Assembly (NCBI GenBank): GCA_027041035.1
Contig: JALULB010000261.1
Coordinates: 1-8,621, forward strand
Direction of reading: 5' to 3'
Origin: Sedimenticola sp.
GTDB lineage: Bacteria; Pseudomonadota; Gammaproteobacteria; Chromatiales; Chromatiaceae
DNA length: 8,621 nt
Part shown: positions 1 through 6,150 of the stretch, one piece after another
How the letters are laid out: each line of letters begins with the position of its first letter
Position numbering within the stretch: position 1 is the stretch's first letter
The notes under the pieces: model-generated
Database searches by the model: none
Seen by the model: only the letters and a program-made list of their open reading frames with translations
What the model was told of the DNA's origin: nothing
Made by a program: the position numbers and the translations under genes

Positions 1-70
1 ACGCCTTAGGGAAATGCCTTGTGGCATCGGCATGCCGCGCGATCATCGCGCGAATTCATGAAATCTCCGG
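1..70 (-). repeat. Left copy of a dispersed, palindrome-containing repeat
   Basis: Positions 32-70 are the reverse complement of a site near 6141-6387 (38 of 39 bases, once the 200-bp insertion and one copy of its target duplication are removed from the right copy). Weaker similarity continues without gaps to position 1 (19 of 31 bases), so the repeat probably runs off the left edge. The core holds a hairpin with 8-base arms around one base (36-52, cgcgcgat/atcgcgcg). A second hairpin lies at 14-27 (atgcc/ggcat, 4-base loop). Read on the minus strand the repeat contains GGAG, five bases, then ATG and a 17-codon frame beginning MNSRDDRAA. Whether it is a REP-like repeat, a protein-binding site or the end of a mobile segment cannot be decided here. 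Confidence 0.8.
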
Positions 71-322
71 GTGAGTGTCAAGAAATTTTACAGTGGCGCG
101 TCGACCGGGGTAGCGCTGGCATTCGATGACGGTGCCGCAAGGGCTTTATAAGTCTTTGTTTTTGGCGTATTATTGAAGCCGGTTAGGGTTTTATGCTTTA
201 GTTTGGCGCGATTATTGCATTTGTTTCTTGGGTTTCTGCCGCCTGTTTCTCCCTGTGTTTGTCGGCTTCGACGATATTTCAGGCGCGGCTTTTCACGCAA
301 GATGAATATCGAGGTGATGGTA
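71..322 (+). other. Non-coding, T-rich leader upstream of the export cluster
   Basis: About 250 bases with no supported gene. The stretch from roughly 145 to 250 is richer in T than the surrounding genes, as expected for a promoter and leader. TATA-like hexamers (tataag near 147, tatgct at 192-197) could be -10 boxes, but neither has a good -35 partner at 16-18 bases, so no promoter is called. An open frame from 173 can be read into the first gene, but its N-terminal part is Arg- and Cys-rich with no family features and is better read as leader. Confidence 0.5.
311..316 (+). promoter_or_regulatory. Ribosome binding site deciding the start of the first gene
   Basis: GAGGTG lies six bases before the ATG at 323. 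It favours that start over in-frame ATGs at 302 and 317, and it places a normal signal peptide at the very N-terminus. Confidence 0.65.
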
Positions 323-727
323 ATGTTAAGGAAAATCTACTCACTGGTGCTGGGTGGGATGCTGCTGGTGGCGGGCAGCGCCAATGCGGGCATCGCGGAC
401 GATCTGATGGCCCTGGTAAACAGTGGCAAGACGCTGGCCGATGCGGTGGCGCAGCTGGTCGCGGCGGATCCGGCCAAGGCCGGTGATATCGTATCTGTCG
501 CCGCAGATCTGGTCTATCGCCTCTCGCCGGAGCGGTGTGCCCTGGACGAACAGGATAAACCATTACGTGACTGTAGCGATGGCATCGTGGCCTCGGCCAT
601 TGCCGCGGGTGGTGATCCGGGTGATGTGACGGAAGCCGCCGCCGCGGGCCTGGCCGCCGGTGGTGGCGGAGGCGGGATTGCCGGGGGAACCAGTGGCGGT
701 GGTGGATTGACCGCCAGCGGCGGATAA
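323..727 (+). CDS. Small secreted Ala/Gly-rich protein of unknown function
   Basis: Not recognised as a member of a named family. The start at 323 gives 134 residues. Residues 1-22 form a clear Sec signal peptide: MLRK, a hydrophobic core, and a likely cleavage after SANA. The mature part begins GIADDL and has two Ala-rich, probably helical stretches (about 30-63 and 86-112) that resemble each other loosely around a DP step (AADPAKAGDIV and AGGDPGDVTEA). Between them are two cysteines 15 residues apart (RCALDEQDKPLRDC) that could form a disulfide in the periplasm. The last 25 or so residues are mostly Gly with a few Ser, Thr and Ala. It is the first gene of the repeat-bounded cluster and is followed by a probable terminator, so it may be made at its own level. 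A structural, adhesive or matrix role, or being a substrate of the downstream protease-like pair, is inference. The existence of a secreted protein is fairly safe; its role is unknown. Confidence 0.75.
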   Translation: MLRKIYSLVLGGMLLVAGSANAGIADDLMALVNSGKTLADAVAQLVAADPAKAGDIVSVAADLVYRLSPERCALDEQDKPLRDCSDGIVASAIAAGGDPGDVTEAAAAGLAAGGGGGGIAGGTSGGGGLTASGG

Positions 728-741
728 TAGTATTTTTATGG

Positions 742-769
742 CGGCTCGTTGCTCAGCACGAGCTGTTTT
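742..769 (+). terminator. Weak hairpin just after the first gene
   Basis: gctcgt (744-749) pairs with acgagc (758-763), with a short loop or a bulged inner extension, followed by TGTTTT. The stem is short and the T-run has only four bases. It starts about 15 bases after the stop codon. Confidence 0.35.
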
Positions 770-885
770 CCGGCGAATCGAACCAACTCGCTGAGTCAGT
801 GTGTTTTTTCGGTTTGGGGCGCTCGTCGAGGGAGTCCTCTTGCTTGTTCCAGGGGGGGCTTGATGTGATTCTTCTTGGGCTTTCG

Positions 886-918
886 GGGCATATCGGGGTG
901 ATCCGATGTGCCCGTTTT
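886..918 (+). terminator. Strong hairpin with T-run between the first and second genes
   Basis: Bases 886-896 pair with 903-913 over eleven positions, ten Watson-Crick and one U-G wobble, around a six-base loop. GTTTT follows at 914-918. This fits a rho-independent terminator that separates the small secreted protein from the export genes. It could instead work as an attenuator in the leader of the barrel gene. The remaining gap (919-1014) has a TAGAAT box at 977-982 that could be a -10, but no matching -35. Confidence 0.55.
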
Positions 919-1014
919 GCGATTTGATTCAGGCAATATCGCTACCGGATCATCTCGGTATGGTGGCGGGTATCTTTAGAATTTGATTCTTACGTTTTGA
1001 CTTTAATGGTCGAT

Positions 1015-1018
1015 GGAG
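1015..1018 (+). promoter_or_regulatory. Ribosome binding site of the beta-barrel gene
   Basis: GGAG sits six bases before the ATG at 1025 and overlaps an in-frame ATG at 1013, which it therefore argues against. Confidence 0.65.
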
Positions 1019-1024
1019 CGGGGT

Positions 1025-2233
1025 ATGCGGGTACGGCAGCAGTTTGTAGAATGGGCGACATTGGTGATGTTGTTATCCTGTCTGGGAGTGAGTCAGGCGG
1101 AAACCTATGCGGACACCTATGCTCGCGAAAGCGGCGGTGGTCGCCCGGTGCCGGGCTTTTACGGCAGTATCGAAGCCAATCTGGTCTCCGATGAGAATAT
1201 TCGTCGCACCGATTCCGACGAGCAGTTCTCCCTGGTGCCCATGATAAAGCCGGATTTGAGTTGGGTGGCCGTGGAACGGAAGCACGTCTTTCGCCTCGGC
1301 TATCAAGGTACCTACGCACGTTTTCTGTCCAATCACTTCGAGGATTTCGACGATACCACGCTCTATGGCGACGCCTTTCTGAGTCATTCGAAGAAATTGC
1401 GCACGGCGTTTGGCGCGGCGTTTCGCCGTGGTCATGACGAGCGCGGCGCCTCGGGCATCATCGATATCTTCCAGCGGCCGAATATCTGGAATCAGTGGTC
1501 GTTCAAAGCCGAGGGTCTGTACGGCCGGAAGATCGCCAAGGCGCAGGCCGGCCTGCGTTGGGAGGCCGACCGCCGGCGCTACCTGAACAACAACCAGGAT
1601 TTTCGGGATTACAACGATTGGCGCCTGACCGGCCTGTTTGTGTATAACCTGGGATCGAAAACCCAGTTGTTCTTCGAACCAAGCTATGAAAAGCGTAACT
1701 ATCTAAGTTCTTTCGATAACGTGACCGACGATCTGGACAACAGCACGATGCGTTATCTGCTGGGTGTTTCCTGGGATCTGACGGCCAAAACCACCGGGGT
1801 GTTCAAGGCGGGTTATTACAATCGCGACTATGATGGCGATATCTATGAGGACGGTGATGGTCTGGCCTTGTCGGCGGATATCACCTGGCAGCCGAAGACC
1901 TATAGCAAGGTCAATCTCATCCTGTCGCGTGATATCAATGACGCGACCCAGACAGTGGCGACCAACTATGTCTCGACGCTCGCAAAGCTCTCCTGGGAGC
2001 ACCAATTGCCACGCTTCAAGACCCTGGAGATTGGTGTCAGCTATCAGAACGATGAATATAACGCATTGCGTGATGACGATATCTATAACGTCAATATCGG
2101 TTTCAGCCAGTCGTTGAGCCGCCGTCTTTCCGTTGGAATCCGGTATGACTACGACAACCGCGACTCGAATCTCATCGGTAACAATTACAAGGACAATCGC
2201 ATCACCCTGGGCGTGAGGTATGTGTTCCGTTAG
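1025..2233 (+). CDS. Outer-membrane beta-barrel protein of a polysaccharide export cluster
   Basis: The protein has 402 residues from the SD-supported start. It begins with MRVRQQ and a hydrophobic segment ending GVSQA, a likely signal peptidase I site before ETYADT. A Cys in the core (LLSC) does not make a convincing lipobox. After about residue 35 the chain shows the barrel pattern throughout: alternating polar and hydrophobic residues, aromatic girdle residues, and Asp/Asn/Arg-rich turns such as YDYDNRDSN. It ends in a strand with the terminal residues YVFR rather than the usual final Phe. This fits the BBP2-like putative porins found in exopolysaccharide and PEP-CTERM loci; that family call is from memory of the pattern, not from a search. 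It lies directly upstream of a short OPX protein and is a good candidate for the outer-membrane pore of the secretion line. Strand number cannot be fixed by eye. Confidence 0.85.
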   Translation: MRVRQQFVEWATLVMLLSCLGVSQAETYADTYARESGGGRPVPGFYGSIEANLVSDENIRRTDSDEQFSLVPMIKPDLSWVAVERKHVFRLGYQGTYARFLSNHFEDFDDTTLYGDAFLSHSKKLRTAFGAAFRRGHDERGASGIIDIFQRPNIWNQWSFKAEGLYGRKIAKAQAGLRWEADRRRYLNNNQDFRDYNDWRLTGLFVYNLGSKTQLFFEPSYEKRNYLSSFDNVTDDLDNSTMRYLLGVSWDLTAKTTGVFKAGYYNRDYDGDIYEDGDGLALSADITWQPKTYSKVNLILSRDINDATQTVATNYVSTLAKLSWEHQLPRFKTLEIGVSYQNDEYNALRDDDIYNVNIGFSQSLSRRLSVGIRYDYDNRDSNLIGNNYKDNRITLGVRYVFR

Positions 2234-2392
2234 TTGCGGCCGGTTACAAGGTCTGTCTTGAATTTGCCTGTCGCTGGCTTTGAGCGGAGTGCGTATGGAG
2301 GCGGGTCTTGGATCGAGTCGTTCGAGACCGCGATTCACTTCCGGGCGGGAACCGCGTCCACGTGACGTTGTCGGACGGTGCAGGACAAGCAA

Positions 2393-2397
2393 GAGGT
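2393..2397 (+). promoter_or_regulatory. Ribosome binding site supporting the ATG at 2404
   Basis: GAGGT lies six bases before ATG 2404. A stronger GGAGG (2297-2301) stands six bases before an in-frame TTG at 2308, but that start would put 32 charged residues in front of the signal peptide. Confidence 0.5.
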
Positions 2398-2403
2398 CGA
2401 ATC

Positions 2404-2943
2404 ATGTGGCGTAACAGCTTGGTGACGAGGGCTGTCGTTCTTTGGATGATGGTAATGGTATCTCCACTGCTTTCGGCTGGAGAGCGGAGTTACCGTATCG
2501 ATTCGGAAGACGTTCTGTCGGTGACGGTGTTCGACGAGCCGGAGTTGAGTGTCGAGGAGTCGAGAGTCTCGGCGGAGGGCACGATATCCATGCCGCTGCT
2601 TGGCGCGATCAAGGTCAAGTCGCTGACCACGGACCAGGTCGAAAAGAAGATCGCCAAGCTGCTTTCCGATGGTTATCTGAAGAATCCGCGCGTCAATGTT
2701 TCCGTCGTCGAATACCGATTCGTCTATGTCAACGGTGCGGTCAAGACGCCGGGCGGGTATAACTACCAGGATGGACTCACCGTCCAACGAGCCATCGTAT
2801 TGGCTGGCGGGCTGGATGAACGGGCCTCGGAAGACAAGATCACGATCACCCATGAGGGCGACGTGGATCACCCGATACGCGTGGATATGAATGATCCGGT
2901 GCGCCCGGGTGACGTGATCTCCGTGGGAGAAAGTTTCTTCTGA
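2404..2943 (+). CDS. Short polysaccharide export (OPX/Wza-family) periplasmic protein
   Basis: The product has 179 residues. An N-terminal signal peptide (MWRNSLVTRAVVLW onward, probable cleavage after LLSA) leads into the poly-export domain, starting YRIDSEDVLSVTVFDEPEL and including the family's SAEGTISMPLLG region (about residues 33-105). One SLBB-like domain follows: VYVNGAVKTPGGYNYQDGLTV, RAIVLAGGLDE, then DPVRPGDVISV near the C-terminus. E. coli Wza is about 380 residues, a lipoprotein, and has further SLBB-like domains plus a C-terminal helix that forms the outer-membrane pore. This protein has no lipobox Cys and no such helix. It resembles the minimal class of OPX proteins that work with a separate beta-barrel porin, and the upstream gene supplies such a barrel. 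It should form the periplasmic ring between barrel and Wzc-like protein. The start could also be TTG 2308. Confidence 0.9.
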   Translation: MWRNSLVTRAVVLWMMVMVSPLLSAGERSYRIDSEDVLSVTVFDEPELSVEESRVSAEGTISMPLLGAIKVKSLTTDQVEKKIAKLLSDGYLKNPRVNVSVVEYRFVYVNGAVKTPGGYNYQDGLTVQRAIVLAGGLDERASEDKITITHEGDVDHPIRVDMNDPVRPGDVISVGESFF

Positions 2944-3155
2944 CTGCCTCCGAGGCCGTGTTTCCCCTTGAGCGTGCGGGTTTCGGCAATAGGCTGGCGG
3001 TGCCTGTAGTATGATGCGGGAAATCAATTGTCCGGCAGTATCATGATCTGTATATCCCATCCTGCTTTCCGTGGTGCCTGGGGCCGACCTCGAATGCCGT
3101 GGTATTCCGCGTGCATGCATTCTGTTACTTCCGGGACAAGGCAGGCTGAAAGCTA
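2944..3155 (+). other. Gap between the OPX and kinase genes
   Basis: The gap of 212 bases is long for an operon. A TATGAT box at 3010-3015 could be a -10 for a promoter of the kinase gene, but no good -35 is present at the usual distance. A tiny gcct/aggc hairpin lies right after the OPX stop, without a real T-run. A 38-codon frame (3043-3159) has no ribosome binding site and is not called. Confidence 0.4.
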
Positions 3156-5387
3156 TTGAATACGTTGCCCGAATCTCCTCCATCGGTTGTCCCTCCACGT
3201 CTGCTAGGCGGTGTCACCGAAAGCCTCGATATCCGCCGCTATATCCGAGTACTCCGGCAGTATAAATGGAGCATCCTGGGTATCGCCCTGTTGCTGGCTG
3301 TGTTGGGCGCGCTGATCTCGTTCTGGATGACCCCAAGCTATCAGGCTCGGGTCGATCTGCTGGCCGACCCGTCTCAAACCGGCGTCGCCGATGATTCGCG
3401 GCGCGTCAGTAGCGTGATGGTCTGGCTTTTCTACGAGACGCAGAAAGATATCCTCGGTAGTCGGCGTGTCGCGCTTTCGGTCGTGGACAGGTTGCACTTG
3501 GTCGAGCGCTACCAGCAGGAGCAGCAAAAGAAAAGCCAACGTTCCTTCGATCTGTTGAAACAGTGGTTCGATATCGATTGGAGGCTGTGGGTGCCCGAGG
3601 TCTGGCGCGACAAGCTGGAGCAGGCGGAGAAGCCTACCGAACCTCGGCTGATGCTTGCGGACCGCCTGCGCAAGGCGCTGCGCATCGAGACGCAGAAGAA
3701 CAGCCAGATCATTTCGGTCACCTATCTGAACAAGGACCCGGCGCTGGCCGCCGATGTCGCGAACGCGGTGGCTGATGCCTATATCGAATTCGGTCTGGCA
3801 TCACGCCTGGAGACCGTCGCTCAGCAAAGTACCTGGTTGAACGAACAACTGGCTGAATTGAAACAGAAGCTGCGCGAATCCGAACTGGCGCTGCAAAAGT
3901 ATCAACAGGAACAAGGCTTGATCGGCTCGAAGAATCAGGAGGATCTGATATCGACCGAGTTGAGCAGTCTGTCGGTCGAGTTGGTCCGGGCCCAGGCCGA
4001 ACGGGGCGAGGCGGAGGTGCGCTACCGTCAGGTTCAGAAGATCAAGAAACAGAGCGGCGACTACAATACCCTGGCCAGCGTTCTCCATAGCCCGTTGATC
4101 ACGCGGTTGAAGGACAAGCAATCGGAGCTATACCGCAAGGTCTCGGAGTTGTCCAGCCGCTACGGCAAGAAGCACCCGAAGATGATCGCGGCAAAATCGG
4201 ATCTGAAGGAAGCAACACGCGTGCTGAACAATGCGATCAACAAGGTCGTTGGCGGCTTGAAGCAGGAGTACGAGATCGCCCGGGCGAAGGAGCGGCGTAT
4301 TCGTGGCTTGATGTCCGCGCGGAAACGCACGATCCGCGATCTGAAAGGCAAGGGCTTCGAACTCGGTCAATACGAGCGCGAGGTCGAGAACAATCGCCTG
4401 GTCTACGAAAGCTTCCTTTCGAAATTCAAGGAGATGGACGTTACCGGCAATTACGATGGTTCGAACATCAAGATCGTCGATCGCGCGATCGTGCCGAGCA
4501 AGCCGCACAGCCCGAAGCGCATGCGGATTACGCTCGGTGCCTTTGTCGTTGGCTTGTTGCTCGGCACGATCATCGTGTTTCTGCGTGATCGCCTCGACAG
4601 CCGCTTCACCTTGCTCGAACAGGTGGAAACTGCTCTGAACCTGCCGGGCTTGGGTGTCGTTCCCAGTGTGCGTGTACGCCGCAAGGACCCCGACGTGGCG
4701 GTCTGGTACCGGGCAAACGCGGGCTCACCCTTTGCCGAGGCGATCAATCATATCCGCACCGGCATTCTGTTTTCCGATATCGATTCACCGCCGAAAGCCA
4801 TCATGGTGACCTCGGCGCTGCCTGGAGAAGGCAAGACGACGTTGGCAAACAATCTGGCCCTGGCTTTCGCCCAACTGGGCCGCACGGTGTTGCTCGAATG
4901 CGATCTCCGGCGTCCCCGTGCCCGGGATATCTACGAACTGGATAGTGATTCGGGGTTGACGGATCTGGTGCTGGATCCCGGGCTGCTGGACGTATGCATC
5001 CATAAACCCTTCGAGGATCAGGATTTCTACGTGCTTCCCGCCGGGGAAAAGGTGCCGAATCCCCTGGAACTGCTGTCTTCCGATGCGTTCGCCCGGCTAT
5101 TGAAGAAGCTCCGGGACGAATACGAGCACGTCATTCTCGACGCGCCGCCGGTGTTGCCGGTCAGCGATGGGGTCGTGCTGGGTCACCGGGCCGATGGCGT
5201 CGTGGTCGCGATTCGCTCGCAGGATACGACAGAGAAAGCCGCGCGGGATGCGTTGCGTCGCTTGCGCGCGGCGCGTATCGAGCCGTTGGGCGCGGTACTC
5301 ACCCAGGCGCATGCCAAGAAGATGGCCTACTATGGCAGCCAGTATTACGCCGATTACTCTTATTATGGCGACAAGGCCTATCGTTGA
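3156..5387 (+). CDS. Wzc-like chain-length regulator with bacterial tyrosine autokinase domain
   Basis: The product has 743 residues, close to the usual 720-750 of fused PCP-2a proteins. An in-frame TGA at 3147 limits the start to TTG 3156 or TTG 3165; the ribosome binding site is weak either way. Domains in order: cytoplasmic N-tail; first membrane helix about 38-57; Wzz domain from about 60; long periplasmic coiled-coil region (about 215-415); GNVR-type region with a Pro/Lys stretch (IVPSKPHSPKR, 445-455); second helix about 457-476; cytoplasmic kinase. The kinase has Walker A (ALPGEGKTT, 554-562, Lys560), Walker A' (VLLECDLRRP, 578-587) and Walker B (VILDAPP, 659-665). The tail has eight tyrosines within residues 725-742, the expected autophosphorylation cluster. 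Two departures stand out: Glu581 replaces the usual first Asp of Walker A', and the EX2RX2R oligomerisation motif reads E528-x2-N531-x2-R534. It should control polymer length and couple synthesis to export across the inner membrane. Confidence 0.96.
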   Translation: MNTLPESPPSVVPPRLLGGVTESLDIRRYIRVLRQYKWSILGIALLLAVLGALISFWMTPSYQARVDLLADPSQTGVADDSRRVSSVMVWLFYETQKDILGSRRVALSVVDRLHLVERYQQEQQKKSQRSFDLLKQWFDIDWRLWVPEVWRDKLEQAEKPTEPRLMLADRLRKALRIETQKNSQIISVTYLNKDPALAADVANAVADAYIEFGLASRLETVAQQSTWLNEQLAELKQKLRESELALQKYQQEQGLIGSKNQEDLISTELSSLSVELVRAQAERGEAEVRYRQVQKIKKQSGDYNTLASVLHSPLITRLKDKQSELYRKVSELSSRYGKKHPKMIAAKSDLKEATRVLNNAINKVVGGLKQEYEIARAKERRIRGLMSARKRTIRDLKGKGFELGQYEREVENNRLVYESFLSKFKEMDVTGNYDGSNIKIVDRAIVPSKPHSPKRMRITLGAFVVGLLLGTIIVFLRDRLDSRFTLLEQVETALNLPGLGVVPSVRVRRKDPDVAVWYRANAGSPFAEAINHIRTGILFSDIDSPPKAIMVTSALPGEGKTTLANNLALAFAQLGRTVLLECDLRRPRARDIYELDSDSGLTDLVLDPGLLDVCIHKPFEDQDFYVLPAGEKVPNPLELLSSDAFARLLKKLRDEYEHVILDAPPVLPVSDGVVLGHRADGVVVAIRSQDTTEKAARDALRRLRAARIEPLGAVLTQAHAKKMAYYGSQYYADYSYYGDKAYR

Positions 5388-5426
5388 CGGGCCTGTCTTA
5401 TCGCCGTACCGGGGAAAGAGGTCCGG

Positions 5427-5948
5427 GTGAGGCTTGAAACCGGCAAGCCGTGGCTGTGTCTGGTCGTGGCCTGGTTGTTGTTTCGTTTGCAGTGGCGGCG
5501 GCGTGAGACCCTGCCGCGATTGCTCGATCGGGTAACGGCATGGCGCGGTATTCCCGCGCGGACCGGTGTTGCCGAAGCCAGCGATGCGGTCGCGTGCGTA
5601 TTCCGGTACGCCCGGCGCCTGCCGGGGGTGTGGTCGAGCTGTATTCCGCGCAGTATCGTTCTCGCGGCGTTGCTGAGAGACTGCCCGGATACCAGCCTGA
5701 AGATCGGCTTTTCACCGCTGGCGGGGAATCATGAGGGTCATGCCTGGCTGAGTCATGAAGAAGAGCCGTTGATGACCGAGGATAGAGCGCTGCTTGCCAA
5801 GCGTCTCTTTACCGAGGTGACATCGCTACCGTTACGGTCCCATCGGAGAGTACATTGGAAGATATTCCCGCAACGCTGTCCGGCTTCTCCCGGCGTCTTC
5901 GCGACGGCGACCTCTGCCTTACCGAACTGGGTGACGGCAGTGGCGTGA
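5427..5948 (+). CDS. Lasso-peptide B2-type transglutaminase-like cysteine protease
   Basis: The product has 173 residues from a GTG that follows AGAGG by five bases; the gene starts 39 bases after the kinase stop. The N-terminus has the hydrophobic then basic helix typical of B2 proteins (WLCLVVAWLLF, then RRRETLPRLLDRV). The protease core follows: Cys72 in SSCIPRSIVLAALLRD and His105 in GHAWLS, the two diagnostic positions of the transglutaminase-like fold. In lasso peptide systems this protein removes the leader peptide in the cytoplasm. Family members are usually about 140-150 residues. Here residues 143-173 lie in the region shared with the next gene and look like an extension, Cys- and Pro-containing without family features. 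No lasso cyclase (asparagine synthetase-like) is in the window. A role in peptide processing tied to the polysaccharide exporter is inference; the fold assignment is fairly sure. Confidence 0.85.
   Translation: MRLETGKPWLCLVVAWLLFRLQWRRRETLPRLLDRVTAWRGIPARTGVAEASDAVACVFRYARRLPGVWSSCIPRSIVLAALLRDCPDTSLKIGFSPLAGNHEGHAWLSHEEEPLMTEDRALLAKRLFTEVTSLPLRSHRRVHWKIFPQRCPASPGVFATATSALPNWVTAVA
5845..5848 (+). promoter_or_regulatory. Ribosome binding site inside the B2-type gene, for the PqqD-like gene
   Basis: GGAG ends six bases before TTG 5855. It supports an overlapping start rather than the GTG at 5945, which would give a GTGA overlap with the upstream stop but cut off the first strands of the PqqD fold. 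Confidence 0.6.
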
Positions 5949-6139
5949 TTCTTGACCTGGATGGACATCAGGTGCTGACTTTGAATGCCAGCGGTGTCGT
6001 GCTCGTCGGCGCGATCGCGGCGGGCACGTTGGCGATCGATGACCTGGTGAAGATACTCCGAGAGCAATTCGATGTGGATGAGATACTCGCGGAACGCGAT
6101 GTGCAGGCGTTCCTGGAGGAACTGGGCGGTTACGTTTAG
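5855..6139 (+). CDS. PqqD-like peptide-binding protein (RRE, lasso B1-type)
   Basis: The product has 94 residues from TTG, the usual size for a free-standing PqqD-family protein. It shows the N-terminal beta strands (FSRRLRDGDLCLTELGDGSG, then VILDLDGHQVLTLNASG) including the LN-x-(S/T)G turn of the family. The helical part follows: AGTLAIDDLVKILREQFDVD, then ERDVQAFLEELGG. PqqD-type domains are RiPP recognition elements that hold a leader peptide for a partner enzyme. Next to a B2-type protease the natural reading is a B1/B2 pair, with this protein presenting a peptide to the protease. It overlaps the upstream gene by 94 bases in another frame. PqqD-like proteins also occur in loci with HPr-kinase-like or radical SAM partners; none is visible here. 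The substrate is unknown. Its stop lies 11 bases before the start of an inserted miniature element. Confidence 0.85.
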   Translation: MEDIPATLSGFSRRLRDGDLCLTELGDGSGVILDLDGHQVLTLNASGVVLVGAIAAGTLAIDDLVKILREQFDVDEILAERDVQAFLEELGGYV

Positions 6140-6142
6140 TCC

Positions 6143-6150
6143 GGAAATTT
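6143..6150. repeat. Left copy of 8-bp target-site duplication
   Basis: GGAAATTT directly abuts the left GTAA end of the 200-bp element and is repeated exactly after its right end. Confidence 0.88.

Noticed and set aside
109..137. Possible sigma-54 promoter (tggcattcgatgacggtgcc)
   Set aside because: The GG and GC elements are not at the required spacing and the TTGC part is missing.
173..322. Upstream extension of the first gene from ATG 173
   Set aside because: The extra 50 residues are Arg- and Cys-rich and would bury the signal peptide; GAGGTG six bases before ATG 323 fits a start there.
449..463. YRLSP in the small secreted protein (actually encoded near 515-530), considered as the YxxP leader motif bound by lasso B1 proteins
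   Set aside because: The spacing is Y-x-x-x-P rather than Y-x-x-P, and it lies deep in a Sec-exported protein, not in an N-terminal cytoplasmic leader.
2295..2414. 39-codon frame overlapping the OPX start, with GGAG five bases upstream
   Set aside because: The product is Arg/Ser-rich with no features; it could be a leader peptide, but nothing beyond the SD-like bases supports it.
3043..3159. 38-codon frame ending TSGTRQAESY just before the kinase gene, considered as a lasso precursor because of the T-x-G step
   Set aside because: It has no ribosome binding site, the putative core would be only eight residues with Glu at position 6, and no leader motif is visible.
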